Source: Mycobacterium fragae
GTDB lineage: Bacteria > Actinomycetota > Actinomycetes > Mycobacteriales > Mycobacteriaceae
Reading direction: 5' to 3'
DNA length: 64,000 nt
NCBI RefSeq assembly: GCF_002102185.1
Contig: NZ_LQOW01000026.1
Location: 124,001 to 188,000, forward strand
Under the pieces are notes generated by a model. The model saw nothing but the letters and a program-made list of their open reading frames with translations, had not been told where the DNA came from and searched no databases. Below, one piece after another: positions 36,223-46,910 of this stretch. The stretch's first letter is position 1. Every line of letters begins with the position of its first letter. Position numbers and translations under genes: made by a program.

Positions 36223-36845
36223 CTCAGCACCGGGCGGGGCATGGCACAGAAGCTGTGGCACACGCGATCCCGGATGATCACGTCCGGGCATTCCGGGTCG
36301 AACCACCGGTCGACGACCGCCCAGTGGATCGGATGCATCAGGTAGGGGCCCATCAAACCGTCGACATCGCTGAACTCCTGCTCGAACACATGAGTCCACT
36401 GTGCCGTTCCGATCGCATCGTCGACACGGTTCAGCTGCCACGCCCGGATCGCCGGTATGTAGCGGGGCATCGAGCGCAGCTCGTCTTCGAAGCGTGCGAC
36501 GGTCCCGGGGTCTGTATCCGGCTGCACGCGCAACAACAGGGTGCGATACACGGTGCCGGCGTCACTGCCGTTGCGCGTCGGGACACCCGAATAAGCAGCT
36601 CCGTTGACCCGCGTGATCGAGAGAGCCTCGAGGCTAGCATCGAAAGTGCCTGCCGCCGATAGCCATTGACTTATGGAGTCGAACCTCAAGTGGACCAGGA
36701 TATCGCCGCCATTACGAGATCCGGGCAGCGTCGGCTCGACGAGCTGGCGACGTGCGCGGGTCGCTTCGGCCGCGGCGCGCACGGACCCGAGGACGTGGTC
36801 ATGCTCTGTGTCGGAGACGTCGACAAGGCGCGTGACGCTATACAT
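36219..36845 (-). CDS. Dabb/EthD-like ferredoxin-fold protein
   Basis: 208 residues from ATG 36845, 8 nt inside the preceding gene; the frame is open upstream but would run through that gene. Two half-domains are visible: an N-terminal RLVDVSD part with HLRFDS and a C-terminal RTLLLRVQPDTDPGTVARFEDELRSMPRYIPAIRAWQL with THVFEQEF and YLMHPIH, the stress-responsive A/B barrel (Dabb) pattern. Related small proteins act as cofactor-free oxygenases or cyclases. Operon with a 115-aa protein, an esterase and IclR. Confidence 0.75.
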   Translation of the reverse strand: MYSVTRLVDVSDTEHDHVLGSVRAAAEATRARRQLVEPTLPGSRNGGDILVHLRFDSISQWLSAAGTFDASLEALSITRVNGAAYSGVPTRNGSDAGTVYRTLLLRVQPDTDPGTVARFEDELRSMPRYIPAIRAWQLNRVDDAIGTAQWTHVFEQEFSDVDGLMGPYLMHPIHWAVVDRWFDPECPDVIIRDRVCHSFCAMPRPVLS

Positions 36846-37185
36846 CGCAGAGGCCGTCGACGTCATCGGCGGCCGCGGCGACCGACCGCGACCGTTCCAC
36901 AACCAGTTCGCCTATCCGGCGCCACCATTCGCCCAGTTCCGGATCCGGCCGGCCCTTCCACGTCATCTCCCACCATGCCTGGACGCTGGGCAGCGTCCAG
37001 GTGATGGTGACGGTATTCGGTTGTTCCTCGAGCCAGATCGGGGGACTGACAAGGACGTTGCGCAGCGTCATGCCGCGGGAGCGGGCACCGGGCGCATATT
37101 CGGCGAGGTATGTGTCGACGAAATTCCTGGCGCATCCGGGCTTGGTCACCACCCTGTCGATGACGAACACCCGACCGTCAGCCAT
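36838..37185 (-). CDS. 115-aa protein of unknown function, possibly ferredoxin-fold
   Basis: Begins MADGRVFVIDRVVTKPG and contains WLEEQPNTVTITWTLPSVQAWWEM, the alternation seen in small alpha/beta barrel (NIPSNAP/Dabb-like) proteins. It overlaps the Dabb gene downstream by 8 nt and the esterase upstream by 8 nt, so the three are co-translated. It may be a paralogous half of the Dabb partner. Function unknown. Confidence 0.6.
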   Translation of the reverse strand: MADGRVFVIDRVVTKPGCARNFVDTYLAEYAPGARSRGMTLRNVLVSPPIWLEEQPNTVTITWTLPSVQAWWEMTWKGRPDPELGEWWRRIGELVVERSRSVAAAADDVDGLCDV

Positions 37186-38098
37186 GGCAATCTGAGCGAA
37201 GCAGTCGGGTCAGTTCCAGGCACGCCTGCTTCCGGGCTTCATGCGCGATGTCGAGCATCGGCATCGTCATGAACCCGTGGATGGCCCCGTCGAAGGCGCA
37301 TCGCGCCGTGGCCACGCCCGCTGCGTCGAGCGCCTGAGCGTAGGCGATGCCCTCGTCGCGAAGCGGATCGTGACCGGCGACGACCACCACTGCTGGCGGT
37401 AGTCCTTTCAGGTTCGCCCGCAGAGGCGAGGCGTACGGATGCCCCCGGTCGGGCAGGGCAGGCACGTACTGGTCCCAATACCACTGCAGCGCAGGCTTCG
37501 GATTGTAGAAACCCTTGCCGAACAAGCGATACGACTCGTTGTCGAAGTCGGCTGCAATCACCGGATAGAGCAACATCTGACACCTAAGCAGGGGACCGCC
37601 GCGGTCGCGCGCCATCAACGCGGTGACAGCGGCCAGGTTTCCTCCCGCGCTGTCCCCGCCCACCACAACGGCTTCCGCGTTGTCGGCCGCCCATCGGGTG
37701 ACCGCGTAGACGTCCTCAGCTGCGGCCGGCCATGGATTCTCCGGAGCCAGCCGATAGCCCACCGAAATCACAACGGCAGGAAAAAGATTCGCGAGGTCGC
37801 GGCACAGCTCGTCGTGGCTGTCGAGATCGCAGAACACGAAACCACCGCCGTGTGCATACACCAGAATCGGCAGGCGACCGTCGTCACCGCGGCAAGGCCG
37901 GTAGATACGGACCGGGATCTCGCCGTCGGGGCCCGCAATGGTCTCGTCGCGGACCTCGGCGACGGGCTTGCGTTGCATCGGCGGAACGAACCGGGAACGG
38001 ATGATCGCCCTGGCCCGAGCGCCGGTCATGGTGTGGACAGGCGGGAAGCCGGCGTCGAGCTGCTCGATCAGCTCGGCGATTTGCGGATCGAGGTTCAC
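37178..38098 (-). CDS. Alpha/beta hydrolase, hormone-sensitive-lipase family esterase
   Basis: 306 residues from GTG 38098, which overlaps the IclR stop (GTGA). HGGG at 83-86, Ser150 in GGDSAGG, Asp in HDPLRDEG and His in AIHGFMT. A second member of the family in this window (the first is at 30997-31980), beside the HAPMO-like monooxygenase, and a good candidate for hydrolysing its ester product. The frame is open to 38281 but that part lies in the IclR gene. Confidence 0.88.
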   Translation of the reverse strand: MNLDPQIAELIEQLDAGFPPVHTMTGARARAIIRSRFVPPMQRKPVAEVRDETIAGPDGEIPVRIYRPCRGDDGRLPILVYAHGGGFVFCDLDSHDELCRDLANLFPAVVISVGYRLAPENPWPAAAEDVYAVTRWAADNAEAVVVGGDSAGGNLAAVTALMARDRGGPLLRCQMLLYPVIAADFDNESYRLFGKGFYNPKPALQWYWDQYVPALPDRGHPYASPLRANLKGLPPAVVVVAGHDPLRDEGIAYAQALDAAGVATARCAFDGAIHGFMTMPMLDIAHEARKQACLELTRLLRSDCHG

Positions 38099-38928
38099 GC
38101 GTACTGCAAGGCGGGCCGCGACGCCGCGGTCGGGCGCCGGGGCAGCAATGGCCGCAACGGCTGCAGGGTCGGGGCAACCCGCTGTGGGCCGCCCTCGACG
38201 TTGCGCCAGATGCCCATCGCGGTCATCCGTACCGGCGCGGCCAGACGTCGATCGAACATCATGCGATTCATCGGACCGCACACCGACACCGCGGCGACGG
38301 CCTCGCCGGGGCTGCCGATGGGGGCGGCGACACAGCCGAACCCGAGCAGCGACTCCTCGCGCTCGAACGCGACGCCGTGGGCCCGCACCTTGGCCAGTTC
38401 GACTGCAAGTTGCGAGCTGCTGGAGATCGAGTACTTGGTCTTGCGGGCATGCAGATCCACCGCGGCGTCCTCGTCGCGGTAGGCCAGGATCGCCTTGCCG
38501 ACGGCGGTGCAGTGCGCCGGCTGCCGGCCGCCGACCCGGGTGGGGATCGCACCGATCGTCCGCTCGCCGATCTTCTCGAGGTAGACAACGTCGGAGTCAT
38601 CCAGCACCGCGAGGTGCACGACGAGTCCGGTGGCGCGGTGCAGTTCGCCCAGCAACGGGGTGGCCGCCCGCACGAGGCGGTCCTGGTGCACCGCCAAGGA
38701 GCCCAGCTCCACCAGCCGCATGCCGAGCTCATAGTCGCGGCCACTGCGACGCAGCCAGCGCAGCTGCACCAGGCGGTCGAGCATCCGGTGCGCGGACGAG
38801 CGGGGCAAGCCGGTGCGGCGAACGATCTGGGCCAGCGTCAGCCGTCCCGGTCCGTCGAATGCATCGAGGACGAGGGCGATGCGATCGATGACCGCGCTCG
38901 GGGTGGTTGTTTCGACAGGCGCTGACAT
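38095..38928 (-). CDS. IclR-family transcriptional regulator
   Basis: 277 residues from ATG 38928, with GGAGGG just upstream. N-terminal winged helix (LTLAQIVRRTGLPRSSAHRMLDRLVQLRWL) and a C-terminal effector domain (GLVVHLAVLDDSDVVYLEKIG, HCTAVGKAILAY, GVAFEREESLLGFGCVAAPI) typical of IclR. The family controls aromatic and steroid-related catabolism by sensing pathway acids. First gene of the IclR-esterase-115aa-Dabb operon; it may also act on the neighbouring flavoprotein/HsaA-like operon. Confidence 0.92.
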   Translation of the reverse strand: MSAPVETTTPSAVIDRIALVLDAFDGPGRLTLAQIVRRTGLPRSSAHRMLDRLVQLRWLRRSGRDYELGMRLVELGSLAVHQDRLVRAATPLLGELHRATGLVVHLAVLDDSDVVYLEKIGERTIGAIPTRVGGRQPAHCTAVGKAILAYRDEDAAVDLHARKTKYSISSSSQLAVELAKVRAHGVAFEREESLLGFGCVAAPIGSPGEAVAAVSVCGPMNRMMFDRRLAAPVRMTAMGIWRNVEGGPQRVAPTLQPLRPLLPRRPTAASRPALQYA

Positions 38929-38972
38929 GGGCCCTCCAAGGCCGGGTATATCTGGCTGCTATATGACTGTTA

Positions 38973-38992
38973 GTAATATAGGTTTATATCAC
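38973..38992. promoter_or_regulatory. AT-rich imperfect palindrome upstream of the IclR gene
   Basis: ATATA (38976-38980) and TATAT (38985-38989) flank GGTT, and the outer GT/AC pairs extend the dyad, giving GT-N-ATATA-GGTT-TATAT-N-AC (38973-38992). It is the most AT-rich spot of this neighbourhood, 45 bp upstream of the IclR start: a candidate autoregulatory operator or promoter. Confidence 0.45.
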
Positions 38993-39029
38993 AGCTGTGT
39001 GACCGCTGTCACGCGAACGTGAAAGGCCC

Positions 39030-39087
39030 GCGAGCGTAGCGTCCTGGCGGACTTCAACGCGATATTTCGCCGTAGCGTTACGCTCGC
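39030..39087 (-). terminator. Hairpin after the HsaA-HsaC-flavoprotein operon
   Basis: GCGAGCGTA (39030-39038) is complementary to TACGCTCGC (39079-39087), 15 bp beyond the stop of the flavoprotein gene read on the minus strand. No T-run follows, as is usual in mycobacteria. It probably separates this operon from the IclR operon. Confidence 0.4.
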
Positions 39088-39101
39088 CGGCTCAGCGCAG
39101 G

Positions 39102-40568
39102 TCAGCCCTTGGTTGCTGAGCGACCGGCACGGCGGCCGTAGAAGCTGCCGTCCCCGAGCGAAATGCCGCTGGCGTAACCCCAAGCGGCCAATCCGGCGGT
39201 CGAACGGCCCGCGGCGAAGAGGCCGGGGATCGGCTCACCGCTGACGTGCAACACCTCGGCATCCAATGTGGTGGCGAGCCCGCCCAACGTGAAGCCGCCG
39301 GTGTTCTCCCGCAGATCGATGGCGCCGACCGGGGAACCGATCGGCTTCACCCATTCGGGCTTCTTGTGCAGGAGTGGATCTTCGCCACGAGCTGCGCTCT
39401 CGTTGTAGGCGGCCACGGTCGCCTGCAGCGAATTGGGGGCCAACCCAATGTCGCGTTCCAGGTCGGCAACGGTGTCGGCCACCCAGGTGGGCTGTCGCAA
39501 CATGAACTGAGGCGACCACGAAGCCATCGCCTCCTCCTGGGCATCGCCGTCGATGATGAGGTAGGCGATGTTGTCCTGCTGGTAGAGGGTGAGCTGCCCG
39601 ATCCGCCCGGGGTAGGTGTCCTCTGGGACATAGCGTTGACCCCGGCCGTTGACCAGAATGCCGCGCACCAACTGTTGCGGGTCGATGAAGATCGCCACCT
39701 CGGTAGCGTCCATGTGCGCGAGGTCGGCGCCCAGCGCCTGCGCCATCCGGATGGCCTGCCCATCATGTTGTTCGATCGACGCGGCCGGGCGTCCGGCGAT
39801 CCGCGGCGCATAGCGCGTCACCATTTCCTCGTTGTAGGCGAAGCTTCCCGTCGCGAGCACCACCCCGGTACGCGCCCGAATCGTCATATCGGTGCCGTAT
39901 TGGCGGGCGCGGATCCCGACCACTCTGCCGTCGGATTCAATGATCAGGCGCTGAACCCGCACGTCGTAAATCGCCCGCCCGCCCGCCGCCGTGGCCGTCT
40001 CGACGAGTGGCTTCATCAGCATGTAGCCGGCGCTGGCTTCGCCCTGCTTCTTGTTCGACATCTGGGGGACGTGCCCACGCGGGGCGGGGTTGGCAATGGT
40101 ATTGAACGGATAGGAATTTTCGCCGCCGCTGTACATCAACCCCTGGTCGCCCATCGGTTCCCAGCCGGGCTCCGAGAAGAACTCCGCTTTGAACGCCACA
40201 CCGCAGCCGACGAGCCAGTCGAAGTGGGCGACGCTGCCGGCGCAGTAGTCGGCGATGCGGTTCTCGTCGGCGCCGGGTCCCATCGCCGCGTTGAGGAACG
40301 CCGCCATGTTGTCGACGGAATCATCGAAGCCGCAAGCCTTTTGCAGCGCTGTGCCGCCGCCGAGGTAGATGAATCCGCCGGCCATCGCCGCGGCGCCGCC
40401 CCAGGATCCGGTGCGCTCCAGCACGAGGACGTCGGCACCGGAGCGGGCCGCTTCGACCGCGGCGGCGGCGCCGGCGACCCCGTAGCCGGCGATGACTACG
40501 TCGGCCTCGTAGTCCCACGACGTGATCGACGACGCCGCAACGGGTGTGACATCGGTGTCGGGTGTCAT
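39102..40568 (-). CDS. FAD-binding dehydrogenase (fumarate reductase/KstD-like family)
   Basis: 488 residues from ATG 40568, overlapping the extradiol-dioxygenase stop (ATGA). FAD motif VVIAGYGVAGAAAAVEAARSG, VLERTGSWGGAAAMAGG, a second nucleotide contact GVVLATGSFAYNEEM, and the C-terminal IPGLFAAGRSTAGLAAWGYASG. The glycine-rich entry is like KstD-type enzymes, but GGSTARSGG is replaced, so its substrate differs from the protein at 28159-29865. Likely a dehydrogenase of a cyclic ketone or acid. Last gene of the HsaA-like/HsaC-like operon. Confidence 0.82.
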   Translation of the reverse strand: MTPDTDVTPVAASSITSWDYEADVVIAGYGVAGAAAAVEAARSGADVLVLERTGSWGGAAAMAGGFIYLGGGTALQKACGFDDSVDNMAAFLNAAMGPGADENRIADYCAGSVAHFDWLVGCGVAFKAEFFSEPGWEPMGDQGLMYSGGENSYPFNTIANPAPRGHVPQMSNKKQGEASAGYMLMKPLVETATAAGGRAIYDVRVQRLIIESDGRVVGIRARQYGTDMTIRARTGVVLATGSFAYNEEMVTRYAPRIAGRPAASIEQHDGQAIRMAQALGADLAHMDATEVAIFIDPQQLVRGILVNGRGQRYVPEDTYPGRIGQLTLYQQDNIAYLIIDGDAQEEAMASWSPQFMLRQPTWVADTVADLERDIGLAPNSLQATVAAYNESAARGEDPLLHKKPEWVKPIGSPVGAIDLRENTGGFTLGGLATTLDAEVLHVSGEPIPGLFAAGRSTAGLAAWGYASGISLGDGSFYGRRAGRSATKG

Positions 40569-41472
40569 AACCGCATCGCCGCAGGCATCTCGCCGACCCA
40601 CTGGTGGCCCCAGTAGCTGTCCGCCGTGATTTCCTCTGCGGTGTAATACGTTTCATCGACCCGCATGCCGTCGGTGCCGAATTCGATGTCCCAGTCGCCG
40701 GGTGCGCGGACGTAGAACGACACCATCTTGTCGTTGGTGTGGCGCCCGAGGGTGGAGGACAGCTGGAAGCCCTCGGCGTTGACACGGTCCAGTGCCTGAC
40801 CCACGGCGTCGAGGGTGTCGACTTCGACCATGATGTGGACCAGGCGCGGGTCGCGCTGGTGTGCGGCGGGGACAATCGCCAGGCTGTGGTGTCGCTCATT
40901 GATACCGAGGAAGCGCACCCGTACCGGGCCAAACTCTTTGGGCAAAGGTACCCGGAACGCGCCGCGGGAACGGAAACCCAGTACGTCGGTGTAGAAGTCG
41001 AACAGCCCGTTGGGATCGGTGGCCGGTACGACGACATGGCCCATTCCCTGATCGCCGGTCACGAATCTCGCGCCGAACGGGGTGACGACGGGGCTGTGGT
41101 CGAGCACCGCGCCGTGGAACACCTCGAGCGTGGTGCCGGCGGGGTCCTCGAAGGTGATCACCTCTTCCACCCTGCGGGCCTCGGCCTCGTCGGTGGAGAG
41201 CTGCTTGGACGGCACCCCGGCACCGTCGAGGGTGGCCTTGACCCGCTGCAATGCCGGGTGGTCGCGCACTTCCCAGCCGACGGTGAGCACCCGGTCGGAC
41301 TCGTCGGGCACCACGATGAGCCGGGCGGCGCGCTCGTCCATCCGCAGATACAGCGCCGAAGGATTAGGCCCCTTGCCTTGCGCGAAACCCAGGACGTCGA
41401 AAGCGAACTGCCTCCAGCGCTGATGTCGTTGGTCGAAATGGTGATGTAGCCAAGGCTTTTCAGGTCGCTCAC
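40565..41472 (-). pseudogene. HsaC-like extradiol (type I) dioxygenase, frameshifted near its start
   Basis: GTG 41472 (AGGAG about 9 nt upstream) starts MSDLKSLGYITISTNDIS; the sequence then continues one frame over as WRQFAFDVLGFAQGKG and runs intact to 40565. Restoring one base between about 41416 and 41421 rejoins them into a roughly 302-residue vicinal-oxygen-chelate dioxygenase. Iron ligands remain: His in MGHVVVP, His in RLVHIMVEV and Glu in DWDIEFGTDG. Homologues cleave catecholic steroid rings (HsaC) or dihydroxybiphenyl. No good alternative start is seen after the break, so it is inactive or a sequencing error. Confidence 0.82.
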
Positions 41473-41484
41473 TTGTGCATTCTC

Positions 41485-42669
41485 CTAGATCAGCGCTCGC
41501 AGCGGGCCCTCGGGCGGATCGATGCCCAGCGAGCTCAGCGCCGACGCGTGATACACCGTGCCGGGGACATGGATGGCATGCAGGTGGCCGACGTGCACGT
41601 CGCGCCAGTAGCGCTGCAGTGGCTTGTCCATACGGGCGGCGTTGCCGCCCGAGCGGGCGAAGATCTCGTCGACGGCCGACACGGCGCGCCACACCGCGCG
41701 AACTTGTGTGCGGCGGCCGGCGGCGCGGTCTTCGAACGACACCTCCTTGCCGGCAGCAACAATGTCGTAGATGCGGTCGACGTTCGCGAGCAGCTCCTGG
41801 CGGGCGGCGTTGATGTCGGCCGCCGCCTCGCCGATCGCGTACATGACGTAGGGGTCGTCCTTGATCGCGGTTCCGGTGGCGCCGACGCGCTCACGCTGGT
41901 AGTCCAGGTGCGCGGCCAGCGCTCCCTCGGCGATGCCGATGGTCGCCGCAGAGATGCCCAACGGGAACATCGTCGACCACGGCATCAGATACAGCGGCTC
42001 GGTCATGCCGGCCTCGCGTTGGGCGGTGCCGTCCATCACCTTCGTCGCATCCATCGTCCGGTAGGTCGGGACGAACGCGTCCTTGACGATGATGTCTTTT
42101 GAGCCGGTGCCGCGCAGCCCGACGACGTTCCACGAGTCTTCGACGATCTCGTAGTCCTTGCGAGGCAGGATCATGTGCAGCATCTGGGGCGGCATCAGCG
42201 GTACACCCTTGTCGTCGCCGAGCATCGCTCCGAGGATGATCCAGTCGCAGTGGTCGGTACCCGAGCTGAACTGCCAGCGGCCGTTGAAGATGTAGCCGCC
42301 GTCGACCGGCTTGGCGACACCCTGCGGGGCGTACGGGGACGCCATCCAGGTGTCGACATCGTCGGCCCAGATCTCGGCGGGCACTTTCGGATCGGCATAG
42401 GCCAGTTGGTACGGGTGCACGCCCACCACGCCGACGATCCAGCCGGCGGCCGGATCCAGTGCCGCGGTGGCCATCGTCGTCTCGGCCCACTCGCGGGGGT
42501 GGACCTCAAACCCTTGGTAACTCTTGGGCTGCAGCAGCCGGATGACGCCGGCGCCTTTCATGATCTTGACCGTCTCGTCGGTGAGCCGGCCGATCCGCTC
42601 CGCTTCTGCTGCCTGCTCGCGCAACTGGTCGGCCGTCGCCATGATCCGATCAAGTACCCGCTCGCTCAT
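41485..42669 (-). CDS. HsaA-like flavin-dependent monooxygenase, oxygenase component
   Basis: 394 residues from ATG 42669. Acyl-CoA-dehydrogenase fold, but with the group-D flavin monooxygenase segments seen in HsaA: VGVHPYQLAY, WQFSSGTDHCDWIILG, VVGLRGTGSKDIIVKD and the C-terminal RYWRDVHVGHLHA. HsaA ortho-hydroxylates the phenolic seco-steroid before HsaC cleavage, using FMNH2 from HsaB. No HsaB-type reductase is encoded nearby. It directly precedes the HsaC-like gene, so the pair mirrors HsaA-HsaC chemistry on a related or different phenol. Confidence 0.87.
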   Translation of the reverse strand: MSERVLDRIMATADQLREQAAEAERIGRLTDETVKIMKGAGVIRLLQPKSYQGFEVHPREWAETTMATAALDPAAGWIVGVVGVHPYQLAYADPKVPAEIWADDVDTWMASPYAPQGVAKPVDGGYIFNGRWQFSSGTDHCDWIILGAMLGDDKGVPLMPPQMLHMILPRKDYEIVEDSWNVVGLRGTGSKDIIVKDAFVPTYRTMDATKVMDGTAQREAGMTEPLYLMPWSTMFPLGISAATIGIAEGALAAHLDYQRERVGATGTAIKDDPYVMYAIGEAAADINAARQELLANVDRIYDIVAAGKEVSFEDRAAGRRTQVRAVWRAVSAVDEIFARSGGNAARMDKPLQRYWRDVHVGHLHAIHVPGTVYHASALSSLGIDPPEGPLRALI

Positions 42670-42846
42670 GTTTGTCGTCCTTACCTGTGGGGGCTTAGTA
42701 ATGGTCTACCTCAGTCCGTGCCAAACGGAAGGCGATCCCGGTGAGCGGAAAAGTTATTACCAGCTAAGCGGACGAATGCAGCCGCGGCGTCCGGTGACTG
42801 GGAAGCAACTCGTTGCGGACGAACACATGGGGCATACGATCCCATC

Positions 42847-45235
<2,389 letters not shown>

Positions 45236-45253
45236 ACACCGACGGGAGTTCAG

Positions 45254-46045
45254 ATGAAGCGACTAGAGGGCAATCGGATCCTGGTGACCGGCGCCGCCTC
45301 GGGCATCGGGCAAGCCACGACCCTGCGCCTGCTGGACGAGGGCGCTGCGGTCGTCGCCGCCGACATTTCCACCGACGGCCTGGACAAGACCAGGGCCCGC
45401 GCCGGAGAGTCCGGCGTCGGCGACCGACTGACCACCTTGGAGATGAATGTCGGGGACGAGAAGTCGGTTATCGACGGTGTGCGCTCGGCGGTGGACACGT
45501 TGGGGGGTCTTGATTCGCTGGTCAATGCCGCGGGCATACTGCGCGCCGCGCACACCGAGCAGATGGATTTGCAGCTGTGGAACCAGATCATCGGGGTCAA
45601 TCTGACCGGGACCTTCCTGGTGGTCCGTGAGGCGCTGCCCACGCTGTTGCAGAGTCCGCGCAGCGCGATCGTGAACTTCAGCTCCACCTCGGCCTCGTTC
45701 GCGCATCCCTATATGGCCGCGTACGCGGCGAGCAAGGGCGGGGTCCAATCATTCACCCATGCGCTCGCGCTCGAGTACGCAAGTAAAGGCCTGCGCGCGG
45801 TGTGCGTCGCGCCGGGCAGCATCAAGTCCGGAATCACCGATGCCACAGCCGGATACCTACCGCCGGACAGCGATTGGTCGCTGTTGGCCAAACTGTCACC
45901 GATCATGCCCACCACGCTGGAATCCAGCGGCGCCGGGATGGCCGATCCTTCCGTCGTCGCCGGCGTCATCGCGATGTTGGTGTCCGAGGACGGCGCGTTC
46001 ATCACGGGCACCGAGATCCGCATCGACGGCGGGACGCACGCGTGA
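45254..46045 (+). CDS. Short-chain dehydrogenase/reductase
   Basis: 263 residues from ATG 45254 with GGGAG 5 nt upstream. VTGAASGIGQA, LVNAAG and YAASKGG are the SDR motifs; C-terminal GTEIRIDGGTHA. Second of two consecutive SDRs in the operon, so two hydroxyl positions or two stereochemistries may be handled. Its TGA overlaps the start of the hydrolase (GTGA). Confidence 0.88.
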   Translation: MKRLEGNRILVTGAASGIGQATTLRLLDEGAAVVAADISTDGLDKTRARAGESGVGDRLTTLEMNVGDEKSVIDGVRSAVDTLGGLDSLVNAAGILRAAHTEQMDLQLWNQIIGVNLTGTFLVVREALPTLLQSPRSAIVNFSSTSASFAHPYMAAYAASKGGVQSFTHALALEYASKGLRAVCVAPGSIKSGITDATAGYLPPDSDWSLLAKLSPIMPTTLESSGAGMADPSVVAGVIAMLVSEDGAFITGTEIRIDGGTHA

Positions 46046-46908
46046 CAGCCGACGTCACCTACGAAGGTACGCTTCGCGAAATCGCCACCGACGCAGGCGT
46101 TCTGCGCTATCACGAGGCCGGAGACGGGCCGCCGCTGCTGATGCTGCACGGCTCCGGGCCTGGGGTGACCGGATGGCGCAACTTCCGCGGCGTGGTTGGC
46201 ACGTTTTCCGAGTTCTTCCGATGCCTGATCCTGGAATTCCCCGGCTTCGGGGTCAGCGACGATTTCGGCGGGCACCCGATGGTCACCGCGTTCGATGCGG
46301 TTGTGCGGTTCGTCGACGCGCTCGGCTTGCAGGTTGTCGACATCATCGGCAACTCGATGGGCGGCGGTATTGCGCTCAACTTCGCGATCGCCCATCCCGA
46401 GCGGGTGCGCCGTTTGGTGACCATCGGCGGCATTGGCCGCAACGTGTTCAGCCCGGCTCCGGCGGAGGGCATCAGGCTGCTGCAGGAGTTCACCGAAGAG
46501 CCCACCCGGGATCGCCTGGTTCGCTGGTTGCATTCGATGGTCTATGACCCGGCGGTGGTAACCGACGAGCTCATCGAGGAACGGTGGACCCATGCCACCG
46601 ACCCGCAGACGCTGGCCGGGGCGCGCCGGATGTACAGCAGGGAAGCGTTCGCGCAGATGACCAAGGCCATGGAGTCGTCCAAAGGGCCGCCGCCGTGGGC
46701 GGTGCTGCATCGGGTCAAGGCACCGACGCTGATCACCTGGGGCCTCGACGATCGGGTCAGTCCGCTGGACATGGCGCTGATCCCGATACGCACCATCCCC
46801 AATGCCGAATTGCACGTGTTCGCCAACTGCGGACACTGGACGATGATCGAGGCGAAAGACGCCTTCGAGAGCGTCGTGCTGGCGTTCCTGTTACGTAAAG
46901 CTTCCTAG
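46042..46908 (+). CDS. HsaD-like meta-cleavage product hydrolase
   Basis: 288 residues from GTG 46042. Alpha/beta hydrolase with LHGSGPGVTGW (the oxyanion loop typical of C-C bond hydrolases), nucleophile Ser105 in GNSMGGG, Asp237 in LDDRVSPLDM and His265 in CGHWTMIE. The family (HsaD, BphD) hydrolyses the product of extradiol ring cleavage, so it belongs functionally with the HsaC-like gene of the divergent operon. Last gene of its operon, convergent with cpsA. Confidence 0.9.
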   Translation: MTADVTYEGTLREIATDAGVLRYHEAGDGPPLLMLHGSGPGVTGWRNFRGVVGTFSEFFRCLILEFPGFGVSDDFGGHPMVTAFDAVVRFVDALGLQVVDIIGNSMGGGIALNFAIAHPERVRRLVTIGGIGRNVFSPAPAEGIRLLQEFTEEPTRDRLVRWLHSMVYDPAVVTDELIEERWTHATDPQTLAGARRMYSREAFAQMTKAMESSKGPPPWAVLHRVKAPTLITWGLDDRVSPLDMALIPIRTIPNAELHVFANCGHWTMIEAKDAFESVVLAFLLRKAS

Positions 46909-46910
46909 CG

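Noticed and set aside
39246..40616. 456-codon plus-strand ORF opposite the flavoprotein
   Set aside because: Antisense shadow rich in Arg, His and Gly; the minus strand encodes a clear FAD enzyme.
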